The notes below the pieces were generated by a model. It searched no databases and had not been told where the DNA came from. It was given only the letters and a program-made list of their open reading frames with translations. 64,000 nt of DNA from NCBI GenBank assembly GCA_050329835.1, contig JBHJOJ010000022.1:1-64000 (forward strand). The letters run 5' to 3'. This DNA comes from JANNOG01 sp050329835 (GTDB lineage Bacteria; Actinomycetota; Actinomycetes; Actinomycetales; JBBAYJ01). Below, piece by piece: positions 23,539-31,757 of this stretch (its first letter is position 1; the number at the start of each line of letters is the position of its first letter). The translations under genes and the position numbers were made by a program.

Positions 23539-24761
23539 GCGCGGCGCCGTCGGCCGCCGCCACGGCCCGCACCGCCGGCGACCGGGACCGCCAGGCGTTC
23601 CCCGACCAGCTCCGAGGCCTCGCGCTGCTGGGGATCGTCCTGGTCAACGCCCCGTTCCTCGGCGCCTCGCTCGGCGGCTTCGGAGCCCTGGGAGGGGTCT
23701 CGGCGCAGACCGCCGAGGTCGCCGTCACGGTGCTCGCCCAGGGCAAGTTCTACCTGATCTTCGCCTTCCTCCTCGGCTACTCGGCGACGTTCATGCTCCG
23801 GACCGGGGACCTCGCGACGGTCCGCCGGTCGCGACGACGCTGGGCCCGGCGCCTGGTCGGCCTGGCGGTCGTCGGCGTGGGGCACGCCCTGCTCTTCTTC
23901 GTCGGCGACATCCTCGTCCTGTACGCCGTCCTCGGCGTCGTCCTGCTCGTCGTGCACCGCCGGCGGGACCGGGTCCTGCTCGGCCTCGCCGCGGTCGCCG
24001 CAGGGCTCACCGCGGCGTGGTTCGCGGCGCTGGTGGCGCTCGCCGCCGTCGCGCCAGCGGGCGGCGGGGAGGTCCTCTCCACCTCGGCCTACGACGCCGC
24101 GATGCGCGGCGGCTTCGCGGAGACGGTGGCCGGTCGCCGGGCGGTGTACCCGGAGGTGCTGGTCGCGCTCGGCCTGGTCCTCAACGGCGGGCTCAGCCTG
24201 GTGGCCGTGCTCGCCGGGTTCGTCGCCGGGCGGCGCCGGCTGCTCGCCGACCCGGGCGCCCACCCCCGGCTGCGGCGATCGGCCCGCCGGTGGGGACTGC
24301 TGGTCGGCGTGCCCGGCGCGGTCGTGGCCGGCGTCCTGGTGGCAGGTCCGGCGGACCCGGCCGCGGCGGCGGCCCACCAGGAGAGCGCGCGCTACCTGGC
24401 GGGAGTCCTCCTGGGGTTCCTCACCGCGCCCGCGCTGTCGGCCGGCTACGTCGGGGCGCTGGCCGCGCTCGCTGCGCGGCGCCCGCGCGCGCTGGCGGTG
24501 TTCGCGCCGGCCGGGCGGATGTCGCTGTCGCTCTACATCGGGGAGTCCGTGCTGCTCGCCGCCGTGTTCTGCGGCTGGGGGCTCGGGCTGTTCGGCCGGC
24601 TCGACCCGTGGGCCGTGCTGGGGGTCGGCGTGGCCGCCTGGCTGGTGCTCGACATCGCGGCCCACGTCTGGTCACGGGTGTTCCGCCAGGGCCCGCTGGA
24701 GCTGCTGCTGCGCTGGTGGACGCACGGCGAGCGGCCGGCCGTGCTGGCAGGGCGAAGGTGA
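23535..24761 (+). CDS. DUF418 / YeiB-family membrane protein
   Basis: A 408-residue polytopic membrane protein. The N-terminal DQLRGLALLGIVLVNAPFLG (about 21-40) is the signature of the YeiB/DUF418 family, related to membrane acyltransferases; YLIFAFLLGYSATFML follows near 75. The C-terminal DUF418 domain includes AGRMSLSLYIGESVLLAAVF (about 327-346) and a last helix before a basic tail. Around ten helices are expected. Function is unproven; the fold suggests acyl transfer to an exported molecule. It starts within the tetR stop (ATGA), so the regulator and membrane protein form a bicistron. Confidence 0.85.
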   Translation: MSAAPSAAATARTAGDRDRQAFPDQLRGLALLGIVLVNAPFLGASLGGFGALGGVSAQTAEVAVTVLAQGKFYLIFAFLLGYSATFMLRTGDLATVRRSRRRWARRLVGLAVVGVGHALLFFVGDILVLYAVLGVVLLVVHRRRDRVLLGLAAVAAGLTAAWFAALVALAAVAPAGGGEVLSTSAYDAAMRGGFAETVAGRRAVYPEVLVALGLVLNGGLSLVAVLAGFVAGRRRLLADPGAHPRLRRSARRWGLLVGVPGAVVAGVLVAGPADPAAAAAHQESARYLAGVLLGFLTAPALSAGYVGALAALAARRPRALAVFAPAGRMSLSLYIGESVLLAAVFCGWGLGLFGRLDPWAVLGVGVAAWLVLDIAAHVWSRVFRQGPLELLLRWWTHGERPAVLAGRR

Positions 24762-24932
24762 GCGCCCGAGTGCCCTCTCCCGAGGTCCGCGGGTGGCCGG
24801 GCTCGCGCCGGTCATGCCGACCGCGCTGATCCGCCCGGTCGTGACGTCCGAGGAGGTCGCTGGGCTTCGACTCCCCCGGCCTCGTGCAGCGGCGGGTCGA
24901 CCAGAGGTGGTCGGCGACCGGCGCCGCCCTGA

Positions 24933-25355
24933 TCAGGTGTCGAGCGGGTTCGCGGCGTGCAGGCCGTTGCGTCGCGCCGCCGCGCAGACGTCGCGGTCCG
25001 CGCTCGCGAGGACGTCGGCCCGCAGGGTGAGGGCCGCGGCGAGGTGTACGGCGTCGTAGCCGCGCAGCGCCTCCCCTCCCGCGAGGTGCCGAGCCGTCGT
25101 GACGATCCGTGGGGTGACCCCGACGAGCGTCAAGGCGTCGAGCAACTCGTCCAGGCGTTCCCCCGCGTCCCGCAGGTCGCCGGCGGAGAGGCGTCCGCCC
25201 CGGCGGGCGGCAGCCAGCGCCGCCGCAGCCTCCACCTCGACGAGGGCCGAGGACGAGGTGAGATCGCTGGCGTTCCACACCGACACCGCCCGTTCGGTGC
25301 CCGGCTCGGTGATGATGAGCTCGATCAGGGCCGACGTGTCGACGTAGGTCATCAT
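24933..25355 (-). CDS. VapC-like PIN-domain toxin (module 1)
   Basis: A 140-residue PIN-domain protein, probable ribonuclease toxin. Acidic active-site residues are in place: Asp in MTYVDTSALIELI, Glu in SSALVEVEAAAAL near 42, and Asp in LRGYDAVHLAAAL near 100 and LASADRDV near 117. Two adjacent ATG codons (25355 and 25352) overlap the antitoxin stop (ATGATGA), so translation is coupled. It is the first of two PIN modules that flank putA; this one lies upstream of putA on the opposite strand. Confidence 0.85.
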   Translation of the reverse strand: MMTYVDTSALIELIITEPGTERAVSVWNASDLTSSSALVEVEAAAALAAARRGGRLSAGDLRDAGERLDELLDALTLVGVTPRIVTTARHLAGGEALRGYDAVHLAAALTLRADVLASADRDVCAAARRNGLHAANPLDT

Positions 25356-25606
25356 CGGCGCTGATCCGCCGCGAGGTCGCTGACGGTTGCACCGACGTCG
25401 ATCGGTCGTGGCGTCACCCGGGCCGACGACACGGGTGGTCGCACGAGGCCTCGTGCGAGGAGCTGGACGAGGTGGTCTTCGACGGGCGACAGGCCTGACA
25501 GCACCGCCACCGGGCGTCCGCGGTCGGTGACGACGACCCGCTCGCCCGACCGGACACCGGGGCGGCCGGGGCGGGACGCGCCGGCGACACCGCGAGGTGG
25601 TGACAT
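25352..25606 (-). CDS. Phd/YefM-type antitoxin (module 1), atypical N-terminus
   Basis: An 84-residue protein containing the Phd antitoxin core RSGERVVVTDRGRPVAVLSG followed by a toxin-binding tail ending VGATVSDLAADQRR. The N-terminal ~16 residues (MSPPRGVAGASRPGRPGV) do not look like the usual Phd helical start, so the DNA-binding end may be degenerate or the start misplaced. The ATG at 25606 is only 6 bp from the divergent GTG of putA, so promoters of both genes must lie inside each other's coding sequence. The stop overlaps the toxin ATG. Confidence 0.7.
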   Translation of the reverse strand: MSPPRGVAGASRPGRPGVRSGERVVVTDRGRPVAVLSGLSPVEDHLVQLLARGLVRPPVSSARVTPRPIDVGATVSDLAADQRR

Positions 25607-25612
25607 GGACCC

Positions 25613-28600
25613 GTGGCACTCCCGTCCGACGACGAGCTCGTCCGCCGCGCCCAGGCCCGCGCGCTCGCCCTGCTGACCCGGTCCCTCGCCGACACCGCGC
25701 CCGCCGAGCGCCGCGCCGCCGCCCGGCTGGGGCGCCTGGTGGCCGACGAGGCGGGCCGGGACCTGCTCCTCGACCTCACCGACCGGGTGGTCCGGATCCG
25801 GGACCCCCGCCGCTCCGCCGGCACCCTCGCCCACCTCGTCGCCCGCGGCCTGCCGCCGTCGCTCGGCCCGGTGGACCGGCTCGGGCTGCGCGTGCTGCGC
25901 CGACTGGCGCCGGTGGCGCCCCGGCTGGTCCGCCGTCTCGTCGACTGGCGGGTCGCCGGCGACGTCGCGGGGGTGATCCTGCCGTTCGACGACCCCGGCT
26001 TCCGGGCCTACGTGCGCCGGCGCACCGCCGAGGGATTCCGGGTCAACGTCAACGTCCTCGGCGAGGCGATCCTCGGCGACGGCGAGGCGGCCCGGCGGCT
26101 GGCCGCCGTGCTCGACCGGGTGCGCCGCCCCGACGTCACCCACGTCTCGGTGAAGATCTCGGCGATCTGCGCGAACCTGGACGTCCTCGCCGAGGAGGAC
26201 TCCGTCGCCCGGATCTGCGACCGCCTCGCGGAGCTGTACCGGGCCGCCCGCGACGCCGGCGTCTTCGTCACCCTCGACATGGAGGAGTACCGCGACCTCG
26301 AACTCTCGCTGCGCGCCTTCACCGCGACCCTGGACCGCCCGGAGTTCGCCGGCCTCGAGGCCGGGATCGTGCTCCAGGCGTACCTGCCGGACTCCCACGC
26401 CGCGCTGCACCGGCTCTGCGGGTGGGCGAACGCCCGGCGCGCCCGCGGCGGGGCCGGCATCCGGGTCCGGCTCGTCAAGGGCGCCAACCTCGCGATGGAG
26501 ACCGTCGAGGCCGAACTGCACGGCTGGCCGTGCGCGCCGTACCCCGCCAAGGCGGACGTGGACGCCTCGCTCAAGGCCTTGCTCGAGGCGGCCCTCGTCC
26601 ACGGCGAGCCCGCAGCGGTCCGGCTCGGCGTCGCCAGCCACAACCTCTTCGAGGTCGGCTGGGCGCTGACCGTGCGCGACGCGCTGGGAGCGGCCGACCG
26701 GGTCGAGATCGAGATGCTCGAGGGGATGGCCCCGCCGCAGGCCCGGGCGGTCCGGGACGACGCCGGCGGGCTGCTGCTGTACGCGCCGGTGGTCCGGGCG
26801 CGGGAGCGGGACGCCTCGATCGCCTACCTCAGCCGGCGCCTGGACGAGAACTCCGGGCCGGAGAACTTCCTCCGGTCGCTGTTCGCCCTCACGCCCGGGT
26901 CGCCGGCCTGGGAGGCCGAGCGCGCCCGCTTCCGCGCGTCGGCGGCCGCGCGGCGGACCGTGGCGACCGCGTCGCGGCGCAGCCAGGACCGGACGGCGCC
27001 GGTCCCGCCGTTCCCGGCCGACGGCTCCTTCGCCAACGTCGCGGACACCGACTTCACCGTGGCGGCGAACCGGCGGTGGATCGAGAGCTGCCTCGCCCTG
27101 CCGCCGCCCGCCGAGCCCACCCTCCTGCGGTCGGTCGCCGGGATCGACGCCCTGGTCACCCGCGCGCGACACGCCCAGGCGGCGTGGCGCGGGACGTCCT
27201 GGTCGCAGCGCCGCGAGGTGCTCGCCGCCGTCGCCCACCGGATGGAGTCCGAGCGCGGCCGGACCGTCGCGGCGATGGCCGCCACCACCGGCAAGACCGT
27301 CCGCGAGGGTGACCCCGAGGTGAGCGAGGCCGTCGACTTCGCCCGCTGGGCGGCGGCCCTCACCCGCGACCACGAGGCGGCCGAGCGGGCGGGTGCCCGG
27401 TGGGAGCCGCACCGCCTCGTGGTCGTGGCCGGGCCCTGGAACTTCCCGTACGCCATCCCGGCGTCGGGGGTGCTGCATGCCGTCGCCGCCGGGGCGGCGG
27501 TGCTCCTCAAGCCGGCGCCGGAGGCCCGCGCGGTGGCGGCGCTGCTGGTCGAGCAGGTCCGGGCGGCCGGTGAGGCCGCGGGCATGCCGGCCGGCCTCGT
27601 CCAGCTGGCGCCGACCCCGGACGACGAGGTGGGGCGGCACCTCGTCACCCACGAGGCCGTCGGCCTCGTCGTGCTCACCGGGAGCCTCGACACCGCGCGG
27701 CTGTTCCTGTCGTGGCGGCCCGACCTGCCGCTGGTCGCCGAGACCAGCGGCAAGAACGCCATGGTCATCACGGCCGCGGCGGACGTCGACCAGGCGATCA
27801 AGGACCTCGTCCGGTCCGCGTTCGGCCACGCCGGGCAGAAGTGCTCGGCGGCGAGCCTGGCGGTCGTCGAGGCGTCGCTGTACGACGATCCGGCGTTCCA
27901 CGAGCGGGTGGCGGACGCGACCAGGAGCCTGCCCGTGGGTGAGGCGAGCGACCTGCGCTCGGTGGTGGGACCCCTGGTCGGGCCGCCGCGGGGACCGCTG
28001 GAGCGGGCGCTCACCCGTCTGGAGCCGGGGGAGTCGTGGCTCGTGGAGCCCCGCCACCTCGGCGGCCACCGGTGGTCGCCGGGGGTGCGGCGGGACGTGG
28101 CGCCCGGCTCCTGGTTCCACCTCACCGAGTGCTTCGGCCCGGTGCTGGGGCTGCTGCGGGCCCGGGACCTCGACCACGCGATCGAGCTGCAGAACGCTCC
28201 CGCGTACGGGCTGACCGGAGGCATCCAGTCCCTGGACCCGGTCGAGGTGGACCGCTGGCTGGCCCGGGTCGAGGTCGGCAACGCCTACGTCAACCGGCAC
28301 GTCACGGGGGCGATCGTGCGGCGGCAGCCGTTCGGCGGGTGGAAGGACTCCTCGGTCGGACCGGGGTGGAAGCCGGGCGGGCCGCACCACCTCGGGCTGT
28401 ACGGGACGTGGAGGGCGGGGTGGCTGCCGCCCGGGTCCGACGACTTCGCGGCCGCGTGGGCCGAGCTGTCGCGCCCGCACGACGCCACGGGCCTGGTGAG
28501 CGAGCGGAACGAGCTGCGGCACCGTCCGCTGGACCGCGTCGTCGCCCGGGTGGCCACGACGGACGACCCGCAGGTGGCGCTGCTGCGGGCGGCGTCGCGA

Positions 28601-28888
28601 GCGACCGGGGTCCCCCTCGAGCTGTCGGTCCTCGGCGAGGAGGCGGAGGACGCGCTCGCCGGGCGGCTCGCGTCCGTCACCGGGCGGCGCGGGGCGACGC
28701 GGCTGCGCTTGCTGGCGCCGGCGTCGGACGCGCTGCTCTCCGCCGCGCACGCGGCGGGCGTGGCGGTCGACCGGGCCCCGGTCGTCCGGCTGGGACGGGT
28801 CGAGCTGCCCCGGTGGGTCCGGGAGCAGGCCGTGTCGATCACCCGGCACCGCCACGGCCGGCTGCTGCGGGGGCGCGATCAGACGTGA
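25613..28888 (+). CDS. putA: bifunctional proline dehydrogenase / glutamate-semialdehyde dehydrogenase
   Basis: Converts proline to glutamate in two steps. The 1091-residue protein has an FAD-type PRODH barrel (about 95-420): VNVNVLGEAILGDGEAARRL, VSVKISAI, LDMEEYRDLELS, RVRLVKGANL and the C-terminal SRRLDENSGPENFLRSLF. The ALDH domain follows (about 500-930): AGPWNFPYAIPASGV, LVVLTGSLDTARLFL, SGKNAMVI, and the nucleophile in FGHAGQKCSAASLA near 748. No DNA-binding domain is present. The last residues (LLRGRDQT) are altered by the abutting toxin gene: a copy with the likely original end (LLRGA) lies at 29655. It has no Shine-Dalgarno at the GTG. Confidence 0.93.
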   Translation: MALPSDDELVRRAQARALALLTRSLADTAPAERRAAARLGRLVADEAGRDLLLDLTDRVVRIRDPRRSAGTLAHLVARGLPPSLGPVDRLGLRVLRRLAPVAPRLVRRLVDWRVAGDVAGVILPFDDPGFRAYVRRRTAEGFRVNVNVLGEAILGDGEAARRLAAVLDRVRRPDVTHVSVKISAICANLDVLAEEDSVARICDRLAELYRAARDAGVFVTLDMEEYRDLELSLRAFTATLDRPEFAGLEAGIVLQAYLPDSHAALHRLCGWANARRARGGAGIRVRLVKGANLAMETVEAELHGWPCAPYPAKADVDASLKALLEAALVHGEPAAVRLGVASHNLFEVGWALTVRDALGAADRVEIEMLEGMAPPQARAVRDDAGGLLLYAPVVRARERDASIAYLSRRLDENSGPENFLRSLFALTPGSPAWEAERARFRASAAARRTVATASRRSQDRTAPVPPFPADGSFANVADTDFTVAANRRWIESCLALPPPAEPTLLRSVAGIDALVTRARHAQAAWRGTSWSQRREVLAAVAHRMESERGRTVAAMAATTGKTVREGDPEVSEAVDFARWAAALTRDHEAAERAGARWEPHRLVVVAGPWNFPYAIPASGVLHAVAAGAAVLLKPAPEARAVAALLVEQVRAAGEAAGMPAGLVQLAPTPDDEVGRHLVTHEAVGLVVLTGSLDTARLFLSWRPDLPLVAETSGKNAMVITAAADVDQAIKDLVRSAFGHAGQKCSAASLAVVEASLYDDPAFHERVADATRSLPVGEASDLRSVVGPLVGPPRGPLERALTRLEPGESWLVEPRHLGGHRWSPGVRRDVAPGSWFHLTECFGPVLGLLRARDLDHAIELQNAPAYGLTGGIQSLDPVEVDRWLARVEVGNAYVNRHVTGAIVRRQPFGGWKDSSVGPGWKPGGPHHLGLYGTWRAGWLPPGSDDFAAAWAELSRPHDATGLVSERNELRHRPLDRVVARVATTDDPQVALLRAASRATGVPLELSVLGEEAEDALAGRLASVTGRRGATRLRLLAPASDALLSAAHAAGVAVDRAPVVRLGRVELPRWVREQAVSITRHRHGRLLRGRDQT

Positions 28889-29304
28889 CGCGGGGCGACC
28901 TCCAGGCCATGGGTGGCAGCGCCCTCCCGGAGTCGACGGTCCCAGGCGACCACGATCGCGTCCGGCAACGCCCCGGCACTGGCCACGTGCACGGCGTCGG
29001 CACCGCGGAGTGTCCGCTCGCTTGCGATCTCGCCCGCCCGGTCAGCCGTGGGTGGCGTCAACGGCACCTGGGCGATCGCCGGCCAGTAGTCCTCGGTCCA
29101 GGCCCGGACCTGCTCGCGGTGGTCCGAGTCGGTCAACCGGCCCGCCCTGTGTGCGGCCGCCAGGGCGGCGCGCACCTCGACGTGCCCGAGCAGGCTGCAC
29201 GCGACGAGGTCGGCTGCGTCCCACAGGCCCGCGGCCGTCTCGCTCCCGGTCTCATCGACCAGCAGCTTCACGAGCGCGCTGGCATCGAAGTAGAGGATCG
29301 GCAT
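28879..29304 (-). CDS. VapC-like PIN-domain toxin (module 2)
   Basis: A 141-residue PIN-domain protein related to, but divergent from, module 1. Acidic residues: Asp in ILYFDASALVKLLVDE, Glu in LLGHVEVRAALAA near 43, Asp in LRGADAVHVASAG near 99 and VAWDRRLREG near 120. It starts 6 nt after the antitoxin stop and its stop overlaps the end of putA by 10 nt on the other strand. The flanking duplication of the putA 3' end indicates it arrived by insertion there. Confidence 0.87.
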   Translation of the reverse strand: MPILYFDASALVKLLVDETGSETAAGLWDAADLVACSLLGHVEVRAALAAAHRAGRLTDSDHREQVRAWTEDYWPAIAQVPLTPPTADRAGEIASERTLRGADAVHVASAGALPDAIVVAWDRRLREGAATHGLEVAPRHV

Positions 29305-29310
29305 CTCGGG

Positions 29311-29577
29311 TCAGTCCCGCTGAACGGACACCAGGTCCGCCACGGACCCACCGGTGGCACGGGCACGTCGCGCGCCCGTGGCCCGCGGGCGCGATGCCGA
29401 GGAGGGGCGCACCAGTATGCCGTCGTGATACATCCGCTCGATGGCGGGCGCGGTCTCGATGCCGAGGAGCCGTGCCACCGGAACGCCACGGTCCGTGACC
29501 ACGATCTCCTCGCCGTCACGAGCCCGATGCACGTAGTCGGCCAGCGATGCCCTGAGGGCGCTGATGGCGATGTCCAC
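29311..29577 (-). CDS. Phd/YefM-type antitoxin (module 2)
   Basis: An 88-residue antitoxin with a normal Phd pattern: MDIAISALRASLADYVHRARDG (DNA-binding start), then EEIVVTDRGVPVARLLGIE, then a charged, probably disordered toxin-binding tail (about 50-88). The GTG is preceded at 7 nt by TACGGT on the same strand (leaderless). An inverted GTACAT/ATGTAC pair directly upstream is the likely autoregulatory operator. The toxin gene follows after a 6-nt gap. Confidence 0.85.
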   Translation of the reverse strand: MDIAISALRASLADYVHRARDGEEIVVTDRGVPVARLLGIETAPAIERMYHDGILVRPSSASRPRATGARRARATGGSVADLVSVQRD

Positions 29578-29584
29578 GGAGGCA

Positions 29585-29614
29585 ACCGTACATGACGTGA
29601 CCTGTCCGATGTAC
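29585..29614 (-). promoter_or_regulatory. promoter and operator of toxin-antitoxin module 2
   Basis: TACGGT (minus strand, 29590-29585) is the -10 of a leaderless transcript starting at the antitoxin GTG. The complementary hexamers GTACAT (29588-29593) and ATGTAC (29609-29614), 21 bp apart start to start (two helical turns), overlap it. This is the expected layout for autorepression by a Phd-type antitoxin or toxin-antitoxin complex. Confidence 0.6.
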
Positions 29615-29654
29615 ACCTGGTTGCCGGCTCGCTCACCGGCCTGACCGGGACCAC

Positions 29655-29767
29655 AGGACGCGCTCGCCGGGCGGCTCGCGTCCGTCACCGAGCTGCCCCG
29701 GTGGGTCCGGGAGCAGGCGGTGTCGATCACCCGGCACCACCACGGCCGGCTGCTGCGGGGGGCGTGA
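29655..29767 (+). pseudogene. displaced partial copy of the putA 3' end
   Basis: 29655-29690 is identical to 28647-28682 inside putA, and from 29689 the sequence matches putA 28801 onward (about 74 bp with two or three differences) to a stop giving LLRGA. Roughly 118 bp of putA are missing between the two blocks. It has no start of its own. Together with the module between the copies, it records an insertion or duplication at the putA 3' end. The end of the methyltransferase gene runs through it on the other strand. Confidence 0.88.
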
Positions 29768-30377
29768 GGGGATCGTCGGTCGGTCGGCGTGCGGCGAGGC
29801 GCTCGACGACGCCCGCGAGGAACCGCTCGTGCGCCTCGATCTCGAAACCGAGGTCGAGGACGTCGGGCAGCGGCCGGCGGCGCCAGTGCTCCCCGGGCAG
29901 CGGGAGGTGCGTCGCGTCCAGCACGGCCTGCAGGCCGCGGACCCACCGTCGCGTCGCCACGACGTGGTCGGCGAGCAGGAGCGTGCCGCCCGGCCGCAGG
30001 ACGCGGCCCATCTCCGTCAGAGCCTGCCGCTGGTCCGGCACGACGCAGAGTCCGAAGACGCAGAGGACCGTGTCGACGCTCGCGTCGGGCCAGGGGAGCC
30101 GTCGCGCGTCGCCCCGGCGCAGGTCCACCTCGCGGCCGAGCGCGCCGGCCCGGCGGCCGGTGACGGCCAGCATCCGGGTGCTCAGGTCGAGGGCCGCGAG
30201 GCGGACCTCCGGCCGGTAGTGGGGGAGGGTGAGCCCGGACCCGATGGCGACCTCGAGCGTGCGTCCGATCGCGCGCCCTGCGAGCCAGCGCCGCGTGCCC
30301 CGCAGGACGCGCGGGTCGAGCGCCCGTTGCAGCAGGTCGTACGGGCCGGCGACGACGTCCCACGCGCGACCGGTCAC
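29727..30377 (-). CDS. class I SAM-dependent methyltransferase
   Basis: A 216-residue UbiE/type-11-like methyltransferase. Motif I is TLEVAIGSGLTLPHYRP near residue 40, an acidic motif-II position is LAALDLSTRMLAV near 62, DARRLPWPDASVDTVLCVFGL near 88, and RVLRPGGTLLLADHV near 128. The N-terminus WDVVAGPYDLLQRALDP resembles small-molecule or lipid methyltransferases of actinomycetes. Substrate unknown. The GTG at 30377 was chosen because upstream sequence is not conserved. The last ~13 codons are encoded by the complement of the putA-derived segment, so its C-terminus was probably altered by that event. Confidence 0.82.
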   Translation of the reverse strand: MTGRAWDVVAGPYDLLQRALDPRVLRGTRRWLAGRAIGRTLEVAIGSGLTLPHYRPEVRLAALDLSTRMLAVTGRRAGALGREVDLRRGDARRLPWPDASVDTVLCVFGLCVVPDQRQALTEMGRVLRPGGTLLLADHVVATRRWVRGLQAVLDATHLPLPGEHWRRRPLPDVLDLGFEIEAHERFLAGVVERLAARRPTDDPLTPPAAAGRGGAG

Positions 30378-30769
30378 ATCACGGCAGTCTGGCGGGCGCC
30401 CGTCTCCAGCCCCGGCAGCCGGCGCCTGCGGTGCAGGCCCCCCGCGTACCCGGTGCGGACGCCGGCGAGGCGCTCGTCGACCTGGTCGGCGCCGCGGCTC
30501 AGGACGAACGCGGTGCGGGACCGCGTCGCTGTCGGCCGCCCGACTCTCGACCTCTGGACGTCGTATCGCTCCACCCAGGTGACCTGAACACCGCGTCAGC
30601 CGGACGGTCCTGGAAGCCGGACGGTCCTGGAAGAACGACGCCTCCACCGACGAGCGTGTCGTACTCCACGGGATCCCCGACTCCGATCGGCCCACCCTGC
30701 GTCATCCGTCGTGCCGCACCCCGGTCATGCCGGCTCCGCCGTCGCCACGGCTGGGCGGCTGCTGGGTGG
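30378..30769. other. gene-poor spacer with a 17-bp tandem duplication
   Basis: No supported gene in 392 bp. CCGGACGGTCCTGGAAG occurs twice in perfect tandem at 30600-30616 and 30617-30633. Short open frames on the minus strand lack homology signs and start sites. It separates the methyltransferase from the MNT/HEPN module and looks like decayed or shuffled DNA. Confidence 0.6.
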
Positions 30770-31216
30770 TCAGTCCCGGTCGCGGCGGGCGAGGAGCCAG
30801 CGCGCCACCGCGGTGACGTACGCCCGGTATCCCTCGAGGGCTCGTGGCACTGCTGCGGCGAGGATCTCGAAGTCGATGGCCAGGTACTCGTGGACGACCA
30901 CGTTGCGCAGGCCCGCCGACGGGGCCAGCGCTCGTCCCAGCTCGTGGTCGACGAGGCCGGACTCGGCGGCGAGGGCGAACGACTGCCGGTAGTCCCGGGG
31001 AGATCGCCCGAGCGTCGTGGCGGCGACGTGACTGTTGACCGCTGCGGCCAGCTCGACGACATGGGTGAGCGCGCGCTCGACGACGAGGCGCGTCGCCAGG
31101 TCCGACTCCAGGCGGGCGGCGTCGATCGCGCCCAGGCCTTCGAGGAGGTCCAGGCGCTCCCGGATGAGAGCGATCTTCGCTTCCACCGTCTCGTCGTCCA
31201 GGCGCTTCGGACTCAC
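30770..31216 (-). CDS. hepT: HepT-like HEPN toxin (DUF86)
   Basis: A 148-residue all-helical HEPN protein. The catalytic R-x4-6-H motif is present as GLRNVVVHEYLAID near residue 110, the hallmark of HepT ribonucleases. N-terminal DETVEAKIALIRERLDLLEG and LATRLVVERALTHVVELAAA match DUF86. Its GTG overlaps the stop of the upstream nucleotidyltransferase (GTGA). The pair is a type VII-like MntA/HepT toxin-antitoxin module, in which the antitoxin inactivates HepT by adding AMP to a tyrosine near the motif; the Tyr in VVVHEY is in the right place. Confidence 0.87.
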   Translation of the reverse strand: MSPKRLDDETVEAKIALIRERLDLLEGLGAIDAARLESDLATRLVVERALTHVVELAAAVNSHVAATTLGRSPRDYRQSFALAAESGLVDHELGRALAPSAGLRNVVVHEYLAIDFEILAAAVPRALEGYRAYVTAVARWLLARRDRD

Positions 31217-31686
31217 CGGCCCGCCGCCATGAGCTCCAGGTCGAGGTCCCGCATCCACCTGGTGTCCATCCGTTCCAGCGTCGCGGCCATGGCGGCCCGG
31301 GTCAGAGCACCCGGCTCGCTCTCGTAGAGACCGACCGACCCGACGAGGGCACGCTCGCGGATGACCGGACCTCCCCGGTTGAGGAACGCCGGGTCCACCG
31401 CCTCGGTCCCGGCGAGTTCGACGAGGTCGCCGAGGAGGCCGACGGGATCCGGTTGCGTCGTCGCGTCGAGGACGATGCCGACGTCCAGGTCATGGGCGTC
31501 GGTCTCGCCCCGGGCGGCACTGCCGAACACCGTGAGGACCCGGATCCCATGGCGACGGCAGAACTCACCCAGTTCCCCCGACTCCGCGGCGGCGCGGAGT
31601 CGTCGCAGCCCCGCCGGGACCCCGGCCATCGCGTCGGTCGCGTCGGTCGCGTCGGTCGCGGTCACGGTCCCCACGATGCCATCCAT
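31213..31686 (-). CDS. mntA: MntA-like nucleotidyltransferase antitoxin
   Basis: A minimal nucleotidyltransferase of 157 residues from the ATG at 31686. The GSX10DXD motif is intact: VLTVFGSAARGETDAHDLDVGIVLD near residue 55. It should AMPylate and silence the HEPN toxin encoded directly after it. The start is uncertain: ATG at 31629 would give the usual MNT length, the ATG at 31686 includes three 9-bp repeats (31631-31657) coding for ATDATDATD, and an ATG at 31746 extends it further; none has a well-spaced Shine-Dalgarno. Confidence 0.82.
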   Translation of the reverse strand: MDGIVGTVTATDATDATDAMAGVPAGLRRLRAAAESGELGEFCRRHGIRVLTVFGSAARGETDAHDLDVGIVLDATTQPDPVGLLGDLVELAGTEAVDPAFLNRGGPVIRERALVGSVGLYESEPGALTRAAMAATLERMDTRWMRDLDLELMAAGR

Positions 31687-31757
31687 CAGCGGGCTGCGGC
31701 CGCGTCGCGGTCGGCCCGTGCCGGCCGTGTCCGACCCCCGCGCCATCCTCCCGGGCC

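Noticed and set aside
24860..24900. Another TTCGACTCCCC stretch near module 1, considered as a tRNA 3' end or attachment site.
   Set aside because: No acceptor pairing and no second copy nearby, so no support for an integration site.
25352..28855. An open frame of over 1100 codons antisense to putA that ends in the module 1 antitoxin.
   Set aside because: Only its last 84 codons look like a protein (Phd antitoxin); the rest is antisense putA.
30384..30700. Short minus-strand frames between the methyltransferase and the HEPN module.
   Set aside because: No domain, no start signals, and interrupted by a 17-bp tandem duplication.
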